A DNA stretch of 64,000 nt from Streptomyces sp. KMM 9044 (GTDB lineage: Bacteria; Actinomycetota; Actinomycetes; Streptomycetales; Streptomycetaceae). The first letter of the stretch is position 1, and every line of letters begins with the position of its first letter. The DNA lies in NCBI RefSeq assembly GCF_024701375.2, contig NZ_CP113910.1, positions 2,852,001 to 2,916,000 on the forward strand. Reading direction: 5' to 3'. The notes under the pieces were generated by a model. It was not told the DNA's origin and did no database searches. It saw nothing but the letters and a program-made list of their open reading frames with translations. Shown piece after piece: positions 24,220 through 33,728 of the stretch. Both the position numbers and the translations under genes were made by a program.

Positions 24220-26907
24220 TCAGCCGGTGAACCGGTAGGTCGCCGAGGCCTGCTCGAACAGCCGGGTCACCTCGTCCCGTTCGCCCTCCGGGCCACGCAC
24301 CTGGAGTACGTGGTACCGGCCGTCGATCAGCGCGGCGAGGTTGCGGATGTACAGCTCGCCGCTGTCACCGGTCCAGGTGAACTGGCCCTCGGCCATGGTC
24401 CGTCCACCCACCTCGACGGTCTTCAGACCGGTGGAGGTGGCCCAACTGGAGTCGCGGTACGGCTGGAGTTCACGCTCGTCTTCCCGCTGATAGGCCATCG
24501 GGTCGTCCCCGTACTGCGCGGCGCTGTCCCGGCCCGGTACAACGATCAGCTCGAAGTCGCCGCTGGAGTAGAGGACCTGACCGCTGCCGTTCTTCCCGGT
24601 GCGCTGCCAGCCCTTCGCCACGGCGACACGGAAGTCCTCCGGGTCCTTGCGCAGGGTGAAGCCCTCGGGGACGTCGGGATCGTCGGGGCTGGTGGTCTGC
24701 GTCTCGTCGGCCGCACCGGACTCCCCGGTGCCGCCCTCCGGGTTCTTCGGATCCCCCGGTTCCGCAGAGGAGTCGCCGGAGCCTGCTCCCGGCGCGCCGC
24801 CCGCCCCCTGCGAGGGAGACGCCTCGCCCGCCGTACCGACCGCACCGGTGCGGTCGGCCGCCCCCGCGCCCCCGGTGTCCTCACCGGCCTCCGGCATGAA
24901 CATCACGGCGTACGTGATCGCCGCGGCCATGGCGACCAGCACCAGCAGAAGCAGCGTGCGGCCCAGCCTGCGCGGGGACTTCGACTCCTGCCTGGCCCGC
25001 TTGTGCCGTCCTTGGTGCGCCGGCAGCCCGGCGCGGCGCCTGCGCACCAGCTCGCCCCGGCGGCGCACGATCGGCAGCCGGCTGGCGTCGACCGGCGGCG
25101 CCGCTATGACGTGCACACCCGCTTCCGGCTCGGGCGCCGACCGCACCAGCGAACGCAGCCAGCCCCGCAGTTCCTCGAAGTCGAGCCGCTCGGTGGGATC
25201 CTGGCGCAGCAGCGACTCCACGACCGGCCTGAGCGGCCCGCACTCCTCGGCGAACGCGGGGGGCTCGGCGCACACCATCTGCACCAGCTCGGCCGTCGAC
25301 TCCTCCGGGTAGGGCGCGTGTCCCTGTACGGCCCGGAACAGGAGCGCGCCCAGTGCCCACAGGTCCGTCGCTGGACCGATGGGCGCGGCCAGTTGCCAGT
25401 TCTCGTGCACGGGACCGGCCTGCTCCGGTGCCCACCGCTCCGTCACGGGGCCGACGACGGCCATCCGTGTCTGTCGCGCCCGCTCGGCGGCCAACGCGGT
25501 GGTGGGGCCCCGGCGCACAGGTGCGTGGGCTGCCGGCTCGCCCCAGTGTGCGGTGGCCGGGACGGCTCCGCCGGACGGCAGGGCCGTACGCCCGTGCCGG
25601 TCGGCACTGCCGAAGCCTCCGCCACTGGGCGACTGCGGGCTGCCCGCGCCGGGTTGTTCGGCGGGGGAAGCGCTGCGGGACATGGCGCCGTGCCAGCCGG
25701 TGGCCTCCACGCCGTACGGATCGGCCATCCGCCCCGGCGGGGCCGGACCGCTCCCGCCCGGCGTGGCCGACGAAGCGCTGGTGTGCGGTGCGAGGACGGC
25801 CTGGTCGCCGCCCTCGGTGGCGGGAGCGGCGCCGGGCAGGACAGCTCGTCCCGACCGCTGCGCCTCCTGCACCCGGGCTGCGGCACGGGCACCCGCCCGG
25901 TACGCGGCGATCGCCCCCGCGCGGGCGGCCCTGACGTCCCCGGCGCTGTCGATGGCCCGCGCGTCCGGCGCCCCGGTGCCCGGGGCCGCCGCCTCGCCCC
26001 CGGGAAGCCGACCGGATCGCGCCTCGATGGCAGCCCGTCGCGAGACGTCGGGATGCGGGTCGGGGGCCGCGGTGAATCCGGGCGGCCATGACGGAGTGCG
26101 CCCCGGTTCCTGCGCCGGAACACCGGTGCCCGTGGGTGCCACGGGCCCCAACGCCCCGGCTGCCGAGCCCGAGCCCCCGCCGGCCCGCGGCACCACAGGG
26201 TTCGGAGCAGCCCGGCCCGCAGCGGTGGTAACCGGAGCGGTAGGTGCCGGAGCGGCGGCATCCGGAAGGAACGTGTCAGGAACGGGCACCGGGTCGTACC
26301 CGCACAGCGCCTCCTCCGCCGCGCCGACCGCGAGACCGGTCAGCATCACACGGCCGTCGTCGCAGACCAGCACCGTACGGGTGGTGATGTTCCGGTGCAC
26401 CCAGCCGTGTCCGTGCAGTACCCGCACGGCCATCAGAACGTCGGCGGCGACCTCGGCCGCCCGGTACGGGGTCAGCGGCTGCTCGGCCAGCAGCGCCGCC
26501 AGCGGCCGGGCGGACACCAGTTCGCTGACGATCCAGAGGGAGCCGCCCTCCGCGAACACGTCGAAGACCTGGTCCAGCCGGGGGTGGTCGGGGATGGCCG
26601 CCGCGGCCTGCGCGGCTTCGACCGCTCGCCGCACCACGGGGTCGGTGGGCCGCCGTGTGCCCGTGCGGTCGGCCGTACGCCCCACAGAGCGGCGGGCACT
26701 TCCGTCACGCGCCGTGAAACCGTCGGGCAGTCCTTCCGCGTCGAGCACCTCGGCCTCGACGACCTCCGGCAACGGAATCTGTCTGACGAGGACTTCCTGC
26801 CCGCTGTAGGTGTCGAAGGCGCGGATCTCGGTCAGTTCGTACTCGTCGGACGGCGGCAACGGCAGGCGGTAGCGGTCGGCGAGGACCCGCCCCGCGTATT
26901 CGTCCAC
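24220..26907 (-). CDS. Membrane pseudokinase with very large activation-segment insertion, fourth of five
   Basis: 895 aa from GTG 26907 (GGGGGAGG upstream). Kinase fold without kinase residues: the VAVK position reads VLVRQIPL, the catalytic loop WVHRNITTRTVLV has Asn for Asp, and DFG is replaced by LTGLAVG. About 270 Ala/Pro/Gly-rich residues then intervene before the C-lobe resumes (ERWAPEQAGPVHENWQ, TDLWALGALLFRAVQGHAPYPEE). Basic stretch, membrane helix (TLLLLVLVAMAAAITYAVMFM) and an extracellular domain (RKDPEDFRVAVAKGWQRTG) follow. The frame is clean throughout, so this is a maintained non-catalytic regulator or scaffold, not a wreck. Confidence 0.88.
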   Translation of the reverse strand: MDEYAGRVLADRYRLPLPPSDEYELTEIRAFDTYSGQEVLVRQIPLPEVVEAEVLDAEGLPDGFTARDGSARRSVGRTADRTGTRRPTDPVVRRAVEAAQAAAAIPDHPRLDQVFDVFAEGGSLWIVSELVSARPLAALLAEQPLTPYRAAEVAADVLMAVRVLHGHGWVHRNITTRTVLVCDDGRVMLTGLAVGAAEEALCGYDPVPVPDTFLPDAAAPAPTAPVTTAAGRAAPNPVVPRAGGGSGSAAGALGPVAPTGTGVPAQEPGRTPSWPPGFTAAPDPHPDVSRRAAIEARSGRLPGGEAAAPGTGAPDARAIDSAGDVRAARAGAIAAYRAGARAAARVQEAQRSGRAVLPGAAPATEGGDQAVLAPHTSASSATPGGSGPAPPGRMADPYGVEATGWHGAMSRSASPAEQPGAGSPQSPSGGGFGSADRHGRTALPSGGAVPATAHWGEPAAHAPVRRGPTTALAAERARQTRMAVVGPVTERWAPEQAGPVHENWQLAAPIGPATDLWALGALLFRAVQGHAPYPEESTAELVQMVCAEPPAFAEECGPLRPVVESLLRQDPTERLDFEELRGWLRSLVRSAPEPEAGVHVIAAPPVDASRLPIVRRRGELVRRRRAGLPAHQGRHKRARQESKSPRRLGRTLLLLVLVAMAAAITYAVMFMPEAGEDTGGAGAADRTGAVGTAGEASPSQGAGGAPGAGSGDSSAEPGDPKNPEGGTGESGAADETQTTSPDDPDVPEGFTLRKDPEDFRVAVAKGWQRTGKNGSGQVLYSSGDFELIVVPGRDSAAQYGDDPMAYQREDERELQPYRDSSWATSTGLKTVEVGGRTMAEGQFTWTGDSGELYIRNLAALIDGRYHVLQVRGPEGERDEVTRLFEQASATYRFTG

Positions 26908-27061
26908 TGCGCCTCCCCCGGCATTGTGGTCGGTCAGGTCCGCTCGCCCAGCGGCCTGTTCCGGCTTCGTACGGTCCGCGAATATTCACGATACGTGCCG
27001 GAGGCGACCCGGAGAGAGGGGATGCCACATCTCACTTCCCCCTTCGGGGGGCCGCCCATGC

Positions 27062-29155
27062 TCAGGACTGGGGTTCGAAGGACCGCGTCAGCGCCTTCCA
27101 GGTCTCCTTGCGCTGCTCACCGCCCCAGCCGTCGGCCTTCGCCGTGTACATCAGCGCATACCCGACCCGGCCGTCCACGACGAACCCCCGGTCGATGGTC
27201 CGGTACTTCGTACCGCCGTCCACGTAGGTGAACTCCCAGTCAGCGGTGTTCCACCCCCGGTAGTCCACCGCCTCTATTCGGACCCTCTTGTACTGCGAAC
27301 GCACCATGCCGCGTTCCTGGTTCTCCCAGTCGGCCACCGGGTCGTCCTTCGGCGTGGACGTCCAGGCGATGAGCAGTTTCTGTCCGTCGGGCCCGGTGTA
27401 CCGGTCCCCGGCGCCATCCGTCGACCGGTACTTCCAGCCCTCGGGCAGTCCGATCGTGTAGCCCTGGGTCCCGTTGTGCGTCGCCGCCACCAAGGCGTCC
27501 CCGTCGGTCCCGGCCGAGCCGTCCGCCCCACTGCCACCCGTTTCGGTGCCGGCGTCGGCGTCACCGGAGCCCGTTCCCGTACCCGTGTCCTCCGATTCGG
27601 CTGCCTCACCGTCGGTTCGGATGCCGTCGTCCGCACCGGCCTCGGAGCCGCCGTCCTTCTTGGTCTCGGCGCTGGGCACCTGGCCGGAGGCAACCTGATC
27701 CGGGCCGTCCTTCGCTCCCGCACCGCTCTCGTCATCGCCACCGAGTGTCAGGGCCAGCACCGTACCGATCACGGCGAGCACCACGACCACCGCGATGAGG
27801 GCCAGCGTCCGCCGCGGCACCATATCGGTGAGCGACGCCCTCGGCGCGGGCCGCGCCGGCAGGTCCGGCGGCGTCATCACGGGCCATCCCGAATCCCGGG
27901 CACCCGAAGCCGCATCCGCCGCCCCGGAAGCCGAGCCACGCACCGAACCGGACCCACGGTTCGCCGCCGGGCCCCCCTGCCGCACTCCGGTCCCGGTCCC
28001 CTTCCCGGCCCCGGTTCCGGACCGAGTCGTGGTCGGCGTGGTGGCCGGGTCCGCCGGATTCGCCGCGGCGGTCTTCCCGGCCGTCGAACCGCCGGCGCGG
28101 TCAACGGACTTGGCGCGCGTCGCGGCCGCCGAACCGGCCGCCCCTGCCGACACCGCGGTCTTCCGCACGGAGCGCATCGCGCCGCGCAGCCGCTCCCCTG
28201 CCTCCCCGCCGCCCCGCCCGCCTCCGGCACGCCCGCCGGGCTGCTCGGGCAGCGGCACGACCTTCGTCGCGTCCGCCGGTTCCGAGTCGGCGCCCTTGGT
28301 CTCGGGCGCGTTGATCACCGCGTTCAGCATGGCCCGCGAAGTGGCGTCGTCGAGCCGCTGGGCCGGGTCCTTGGTGAGCAGTCCGTGGATGACGTCCCTG
28401 AGCGGTCCCGCGTTCCTGGGCCCCTCGAGCGGCTCGGTCATCACCGCCGTGAGCGTCGCGATCGCGGACCCCTTGTCGTACGGCGGCGTACCCTCCACCG
28501 CCGCGTACAGCAGCCCGCCGAGGGACCACAGGTCGGCCGCCGGCCCCGGCTTGTGCCCACGGGCCCGCTCCGGGGAGATGTACGAGGGGGCGCCGACCAG
28601 CATGCCGGTCGAGGTGATGGACGGGTCGCCCTCGACCTGGGCGATGCCGAAGTCGGTGAGCACGACCCGGCCGTCCTCGGCGATCAGCACGTTCGAGGGT
28701 TTCACGTCACGGTGCAGGATGCCCTCGCGGTGGGCGGAACGCAGCACGTCGAGCACCGCGAGCCCGACCTCGGCGGCACGCCGGGGTTCCAGCAGGCCGT
28801 CCTCCCGGATGGCCTCGGCGAGCGACTTGCCCTCGACGAGCTCCATCACGATCCAGGGCCGGTCGTCCTCCTGGACCACGTCGAAGACCGTCACGGCACT
28901 GCTGTTGCGTATGCGCGCGATCGCCTTGGCCTCGCGCAACGTCCGCGTGACGAGCCGCCGCTTCTCCTCCTCGTCGATGCTCGACGGGAACCGAAGCTCC
29001 TTGACGGCGACGGTCCGCCCCAAGGTCTCGTCCTCGGCGCGCCACACCGTCCCCATGCCGCCGCGTCCGAGCACATCTCCCAGCCGGTACCGCCCGGCGA
29101 GCAGACGTGCGCTCTCGTCCTGACGGGTTGTCCCCGCCTGCTCCGGCTCCGACAT
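27062..29155 (-). CDS. Membrane Ser/Thr protein kinase, fifth of five, intact
   Basis: 697 aa from ATG 29155, which has AGGGGA upstream; ATG 29167 is the alternative. Complete kinase domain (residues ~20-285): GRGGMGTVWRA, Lys in VAVKELRF, HRDVKPSNVLI, DFGIAQVEGD, SYISPERARG. A ~200-residue Ala/Gly/Thr-rich linker leads to a membrane helix (RTLALIAVVVVLAVIGTVLALTL) and a Ser/Gly/Asp-rich spacer. The extracellular domain (GYTIGLPEGWKYRSTDGAG to TWKALTRSFEPQ) resembles those of the other cluster members. First gene of the five-kinase run, so its promoter probably drives the cluster. Confidence 0.93.
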   Translation of the reverse strand: MSEPEQAGTTRQDESARLLAGRYRLGDVLGRGGMGTVWRAEDETLGRTVAVKELRFPSSIDEEEKRRLVTRTLREAKAIARIRNSSAVTVFDVVQEDDRPWIVMELVEGKSLAEAIREDGLLEPRRAAEVGLAVLDVLRSAHREGILHRDVKPSNVLIAEDGRVVLTDFGIAQVEGDPSITSTGMLVGAPSYISPERARGHKPGPAADLWSLGGLLYAAVEGTPPYDKGSAIATLTAVMTEPLEGPRNAGPLRDVIHGLLTKDPAQRLDDATSRAMLNAVINAPETKGADSEPADATKVVPLPEQPGGRAGGGRGGGEAGERLRGAMRSVRKTAVSAGAAGSAAATRAKSVDRAGGSTAGKTAAANPADPATTPTTTRSGTGAGKGTGTGVRQGGPAANRGSGSVRGSASGAADAASGARDSGWPVMTPPDLPARPAPRASLTDMVPRRTLALIAVVVVLAVIGTVLALTLGGDDESGAGAKDGPDQVASGQVPSAETKKDGGSEAGADDGIRTDGEAAESEDTGTGTGSGDADAGTETGGSGADGSAGTDGDALVAATHNGTQGYTIGLPEGWKYRSTDGAGDRYTGPDGQKLLIAWTSTPKDDPVADWENQERGMVRSQYKRVRIEAVDYRGWNTADWEFTYVDGGTKYRTIDRGFVVDGRVGYALMYTAKADGWGGEQRKETWKALTRSFEPQS

Positions 29156-29326
29156 GCGTCCCCTCATGCAACCCGCCCCGACAGAGCCTTCATTGTCCCT
29201 CACCCGACAAGTGCTCCACGCCCAGGGTGCCTCTGGCCCCGGCTCGCGCCCGGCACACCCGGAACCCGGGTGAAGGACCTACCCCACGGCCCTGCATGAA
29301 GGTCCCTCCGACAAGAGAGGAACCGG

Positions 29327-29789
29327 ATGCCGCCGCCCCGGACGCTCCTGGCCATCGCTGTGTCCGTGGCCACGCCTGCCCTGGCCCCGACGGTCTCCTC
29401 GGCCCTGTCGGCGTATCCCGCCGACGTACTCCTCCCGCTGCTGGTCACCCAGGGGGAGCCCCGGCGGCGGCGCTGCTGGCCGTGGAGGAATCCGGCCCGC
29501 GCCATGCCGGGCCGGCGAGGGCATGGGCCGGACCGACCACTTCCGGGCCGGCAGCATCACGAAGACGTTCATCGCGACGCTCGTGCTGCAACTGGCGGAC
29601 GAGCACCGCCTGCCCCTGTCCGACACCGTGTGGGGGCACAACGGGCACATGTCCGGCAGCTACGTGCGCAGCGCAGCTGCCGTCGACGGCCGGCATGTCC
29701 TCACCTTCCGGGTGCACACGGACGCGATAGCGGACCCCGGCCTCGAACCCGCGGTGCTCGCGGCCGAGTTCTGCCCTCGCACCCGGTAG
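29327..29789 (+). pseudogene. Serine hydrolase (beta-lactamase / D-Ala carboxypeptidase family) remnant
   Basis: Three frames are needed to read it: a signal-peptide-like start at 29327 (MPPPRTLLAIAVSVATPALA), a piece LLAVEESG, and from 29523 the active-site block FRAGSITKTFIATLVLQLAD with the SxxK motif. This then jumps to GHNGHMSGSYVRSAAAVDG, which belongs near the C-terminus, and ends LAAEFC at 29789. About 150 residues survive of a ~370-residue family, so the middle of the domain, including the YxN block, is deleted. Confidence 0.7.
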
Positions 29790-29844
29790 AACGGCCGGGT
29801 TCCGAACGGAGATCCCCGTTCACAGCACTCGTTCGAGTGAACGT

Positions 29845-29883
29845 GATCCCGTGCCCCGAAACCGGGTTCCGGGGCACGGGATC
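29845..29883. terminator. Terminator downstream of glpD
   Basis: Perfect 14-bp stem, GATCCCGTGCCCCG (29845-29858) with 29870-29883, and an 11-nt loop. It lies 35 bp past the glpD stop and serves the convergent hydrolase remnant as well. Confidence 0.85.
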
Positions 29884-29917
29884 GGTCTCGTCCTGCCCCC
29901 GGCTGACGGCCCTTCCC

Positions 29918-31624
29918 CTATGACGGAACGCTGTCCGGAGCCCCCAGCCGGGCCGCGTCCGCCGTCAGGTCGTCCGGCTGCCGCTGCGAATCCCGTTCGG
30001 CCTCCACCCGCTTCTCGTAGTGACGCACCTCACGCGCGATCCGGTCCTTGTCCCAGCCCAGCACCGGCGCCATCAGCTCGGCGGCCTCCCGGGCGCTGCG
30101 CGTGCCCCGGTCGAACGTCTCGATGGAGATGCGGGTCCGCCGGGTCAGCACGTCGTCCAGGTGCCGCGCCCCCTCGTGCGAGGCGGCGTAGGTGATCTCG
30201 GCGCGCAGGTAGTCGTCGGCCGCCTGCAGTGGCTCACCCAGCATGGGTTCCTGCGCGACGAGTTCCAGGACCTCTTCGGCCAGCGATCCGTACCGGTTCA
30301 GCAGGTGCTCGACCCGCACCACGTGCAGTCCGGTGCGTGCGGCGATCCGCGCCCGCGCGTTCCACAGCGCCCGGTACCCCTCGGCGCCGACCAGCGGTAT
30401 GTCCTCGGTGACACAGGCGGCGACCCGCGCGTCGAGCCCGTGCACGGCCTCGTCCACCGCGTCCTTGGCCATCACCCGGTAGGTCGTGTACTTGCCGCCC
30501 GCGACCACCACGAGTCCGGGCACAGGATGGGCCACGGTGTGCTCGCGCGACAGTTTGCTGGTCGCGTCGGACTCACCGGCGAGCAACGGCCGGAGACCGG
30601 CGTACACGCCCTGGACGTCGTCCCTGGTGAGCGGGACCGCGAGGACCGAGTTCACATGCTCGAGCAGGTAGTCGATGTCCGCGCTGGACGCGGCCGGATG
30701 CGCCTTGTCGAGGTCCCAGCCGGTGTCCGTGGTCCCGATGATCCAGTGCCGGCCCCACGGGATGACGAACAGGACGGACTTCTCCGTGCGCAGGATGAGC
30801 CCGGTGGTGGAGTGGATGCGGTCCTTGGGGACGACCAGGTGGATGCCCTTGGAGGCCCGTACGTGGAACTGGCCCCGCTCGCCCACCATCGCCTGGGTGT
30901 CGTCGGTCCACACACCTGTGGCGTTGACCACCTGCTTGGCGCGGACTTCGTACTCCCCGCCGCCCTCGACGTCCTGCACCCGGGCGCCGACGACCCGTTC
31001 GCCCTCGCGCAGGAATCCGGTGACCCGTGCGCGGTTGGCGACCTTCGCGCCGTATGCCGCGGCGGTGCGCACCAGCGTCGCCACGAAGCGGGCGTCGTCC
31101 ATCTGGGCGTCGTAGTACTGGAGCGCCCCGACCAGGGCGTCCCTCTTCAGACACGGTGCCACGCGCAGCGCGTGACGGCGGCTCAGGTGCCGGTGCACGG
31201 GCAGCCCCCGTCCGTGTCCGGGGGCCATCGACATGGTGTCGTAGAGCGCGACACCCGCCCCGGCGTACAGCCGCTCCCAGCCCTTGTGCCGCAACGGGTA
31301 GAGGAACGGCACCGGTTTCACCAGGTGCGGGGCGAGCTTCTCCAGCAGCAGGCCTCGCTCCTTCAACGCCTCCCGCACGAGGGCGAAGTCGAGCATCTCC
31401 AGGTAGCGCAGACCGCCGTGGACCAGTTTGCTGGACCTGCTGGACGTGCCCGACGCCCAGTCACGTGCCTCGACCAGTCCGGTGGACAGGCCGCGCGTCA
31501 CGGCGTCCAGCACGGTGCCGGCGCCGACCACACCACCGCCCACCACCAGCACGTCCAGTTCACGCTCCGCCATGGATGCGAGTGACTCGGCGCGCTCCGC
31601 CGGTCCCAGTGTCGCTGTCCTCAC
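29918..31624 (-). CDS. glpD: Glycerol-3-phosphate dehydrogenase, FAD-dependent, aerobic
   Basis: 568 aa from GTG 31624 with GGGAGG six bases upstream. Oxidises sn-glycerol-3-phosphate to dihydroxyacetone phosphate at the membrane, passing electrons to the quinone pool. FAD motif LDVLVVGGGVVGAGTVLDA, family signature SSRSSKLVHGGLRYLEMLDF, substrate-domain region RGQFHVRASKGIHLVVPKDRI and GGKYTTYRVMAKDAVDE, then the C-terminal GlpD cap domain. Typical length and no lesions. The 286 bp upstream, shared with the divergent dehydrogenase gene, contain an AT-rich patch near 31795-31840 that probably holds both promoters. Confidence 0.95.
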   Translation of the reverse strand: MRTATLGPAERAESLASMAERELDVLVVGGGVVGAGTVLDAVTRGLSTGLVEARDWASGTSSRSSKLVHGGLRYLEMLDFALVREALKERGLLLEKLAPHLVKPVPFLYPLRHKGWERLYAGAGVALYDTMSMAPGHGRGLPVHRHLSRRHALRVAPCLKRDALVGALQYYDAQMDDARFVATLVRTAAAYGAKVANRARVTGFLREGERVVGARVQDVEGGGEYEVRAKQVVNATGVWTDDTQAMVGERGQFHVRASKGIHLVVPKDRIHSTTGLILRTEKSVLFVIPWGRHWIIGTTDTGWDLDKAHPAASSADIDYLLEHVNSVLAVPLTRDDVQGVYAGLRPLLAGESDATSKLSREHTVAHPVPGLVVVAGGKYTTYRVMAKDAVDEAVHGLDARVAACVTEDIPLVGAEGYRALWNARARIAARTGLHVVRVEHLLNRYGSLAEEVLELVAQEPMLGEPLQAADDYLRAEITYAASHEGARHLDDVLTRRTRISIETFDRGTRSAREAAELMAPVLGWDKDRIAREVRHYEKRVEAERDSQRQPDDLTADAARLGAPDSVPS

Positions 31625-31910
31625 CGCTGCCTCCCGCTGATCGGTCGCATCGGCCGCACCCGTCGGGCGAAGCCCGGTCCCTCTCCCTCATGCCCAGATT
31701 CTCGCCGGGTTGCCCGGTTCCAGCCACCACGCGCCTTCGCCCTGCGGACGGCTCGCTCACGCTGCGACTCGGCGAAACTCCGCAAAACCCGGCCAATCAA
31801 TACAGCATATCGGTCATATTTACTCCTAGTCTGACATTGCGCTCGCTCGTTCTGTCCACCGAGCTTGCGCGCCTGTCCCGCTTCGGTTACTGGGAAGGAC
31901 GGCCCACGCC

Positions 31911-33119
31911 ATGCCCGCAGATCTCGCCGTCATCGGACTCGGCCCGTACGGCCTGCCCCTGGCCCAGGCCGCCGTCGCCGCCGGCATCCCCACCATCGGC
32001 TACCGGACCGGACCGGAGGCCGCCTCCCTCAGCCCCGCCGAGCTGCGCCGCATGGCCGCCCAGGGGTTCCGCGTGATCACCGGGCCTGCCGAGCTCGGCC
32101 GGGTGCGTACCGCCGTCATCTGCGCGCCGGTCCCGCGCGGCGCGGAGGGCGGACTTGATCTCGGCCCGGTGGAAGCGACCGCCCGCACCCTGGCCGCGCG
32201 GCTGCGCCCGCACACCACGGTGATCCTCGAGTCCCCGGTGCCCCCCGGAACGACCGAGGACTTCCTCCGCCCCCTGCTCGAATCCGGATCCGGCCTCCGC
32301 GCAGGCCACGACTTCCACCTCGCCCACTCCCCCAGCCGTGTCGACCCGGGCAACCGCGACTTCACTCCCGCCAACACCCCGAAGGTCATCGGCGGTCTCA
32401 CCCCGGCCTGCACCGAGTCGGCCGCCGCCTTCTACGGGAGGCTCACCGACAAGGTCGTCCGCGCGCGCGGACCGCGGGAAGCGGAGACCGTGCAGTTGCT
32501 GGAAACCAACTTCCGGCACGTCAACACCGCCCTCGTCAACGAGATGGCCGTGCTCTGCCACGACCTGGGCGTCGACCTGTGGGACGTCATCCGCTGCGCG
32601 GAGACCAAACCCTTCGGCTTCCACTCCTTCCGCCCCGGCCCCGGCGTCGGCGGCCACGCCCTGGCCCAGGACCTGACCGCCCACACGGGCCGCACCCTGC
32701 GGATGGCGGAACTCGCCCAGCAGGTCAACGGCCGGATGCCCCACTACGTCGTCCAGCGCGCCGCCGCGCTCCTCAACGAGCACGGCAAGTCGGCCCGCGG
32801 CGCACGCGTGCTCCTCCTGGGCGTCACCTACAAGGCCGACCTCGCCGACCAGCAGGGCAGCCCCGCGCGGGAGATCGCGATGCGGCTGATGGAGCTGGGC
32901 GCCTCCGTCAGCTACCACGACCCGCACGTCCCGTCCTGGAGCGTGCTCGACCGTCCCCTCCCCCGCGCCGACTCCCTGTACGAGGCCGCCGCCGACGCCG
33001 ACCTGACGATCCTGCTCCAGCAGCACCGCACGTACGACCTCCAGGGCCTGTCCGTGAAGGCCCAGCTGCTGCTGGACACCCGCGGGGCCACTCCGACGGG
33101 GGCGGCGCACCGGTTGTGA
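31911..33119 (+). CDS. Nucleotide-sugar dehydrogenase homolog lacking the catalytic cysteine
   Basis: 402 aa, normal length for the UDP-glucose/UDP-ManNAc dehydrogenase family, with all three domains in order: NAD-binding start (LAVIGLGPYGLPLAQAAV), central helix (LLETNFRHVNTALVNEMAVLC) and C-terminal domain (RVLLLGVTYKADLADQQGSPA). The active-site loop, GPGVGGHC in relatives, reads GPGVGGHALAQD, so the Cys that carries the thioester is Ala. The Lys before LLE is Gln. It cannot do the usual two-step oxidation; reduced chemistry or a binding role are options. The frame is intact with no sign of decay. Confidence 0.85.
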   Translation: MPADLAVIGLGPYGLPLAQAAVAAGIPTIGYRTGPEAASLSPAELRRMAAQGFRVITGPAELGRVRTAVICAPVPRGAEGGLDLGPVEATARTLAARLRPHTTVILESPVPPGTTEDFLRPLLESGSGLRAGHDFHLAHSPSRVDPGNRDFTPANTPKVIGGLTPACTESAAAFYGRLTDKVVRARGPREAETVQLLETNFRHVNTALVNEMAVLCHDLGVDLWDVIRCAETKPFGFHSFRPGPGVGGHALAQDLTAHTGRTLRMAELAQQVNGRMPHYVVQRAAALLNEHGKSARGARVLLLGVTYKADLADQQGSPAREIAMRLMELGASVSYHDPHVPSWSVLDRPLPRADSLYEAAADADLTILLQQHRTYDLQGLSVKAQLLLDTRGATPTGAAHRL

Positions 33120-33249
33120 GAGGGGCGAGAGCCGCGCCCGCGACGTCCCGTGCTCCGGGAGCTGGTGGTGAGCGGCACCCGGCGCGGGTACCTTGGGATT
33201 CAGGTGGAGCCCACCGCAGGGCACTGCGGCAGGCTCCGGATGGATCACG

Positions 33250-33295
33250 GAGTGTCCACCCCTGTGTCTCTTATGCCCCTTGGGGGTGGACACTC
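33250..33295. repeat. 13-bp inverted repeat with 20-nt loop
   Basis: GAGTGTCCACCCC (33250-33262) pairs perfectly with 33283-33295. It starts 130 bp past the dehydrogenase stop. It could be a terminator or a folded small RNA; no T-run follows. Confidence 0.6.
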
Positions 33296-33532
33296 ACCAT
33301 CCGAAAACCCGCGGGATCCGCCCCCTCCGGCACTTCACCGTCCACAGACGGATCCGGTCCCAGCAGGTGGGCTTGCGGTGGCGCCCCTGGGCACGCCCCC
33401 TTCCACGAGGCCGCCCGTCAGCCCGGTAGGGCGGTCCGTCCGGAATCGGGCCGGGCCCCGAAGGGCGGGGTCCGGATCGTTTCCTCGGAAGGGGGCGTCC
33501 CGGAGAACCGGGCCGCCGGCCACGGACATTAC

Positions 33533-33610
33533 CGCCCCGAACCGGCCCGTCTCCCGACCGCCCCGAACCGGCCCGTCTCCCGACCGCCCCGAACCGGCCC
33601 GTCTCCCGAT
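33533..33610. repeat. 26-bp tandem repeat, three units
   Basis: Units at 33533-33558, 33559-33584 and 33585-33610 (cgccccgaaccggcccgtct then cccgac) are identical but for the last base of the third. Noncoding on both strands as far as I can judge. Confidence 0.9.
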
Positions 33611-33689
33611 ATTCGCGCCGGAGGCAACCGCGCACCCTCCTCGCACCCCACACGCCCCCTCACCACGGCGCCACCCTCGTGGACATGCG

Positions 33690-33728
33690 ACGGGGCCCGG
33701 CCACCCCTTACGGATGGCCGGGCCCCGT
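33690..33728. terminator. Bidirectional terminator between dehydrogenase homolog and guaB3
   Basis: Perfect 14-bp stem, ACGGGGCCCGGCCA (33690-33703) with 33715-33728, 11-nt loop, 63 bp from the guaB3 stop. Confidence 0.85.

Noticed and set aside
33262..33280. Short similarity to a Tn5-type transposon end (GTCTCTTAT) in the loop of the 13-bp inverted repeat
   Set aside because: Only nine bases match, with no target duplication or transposase; could not be distinguished from chance.
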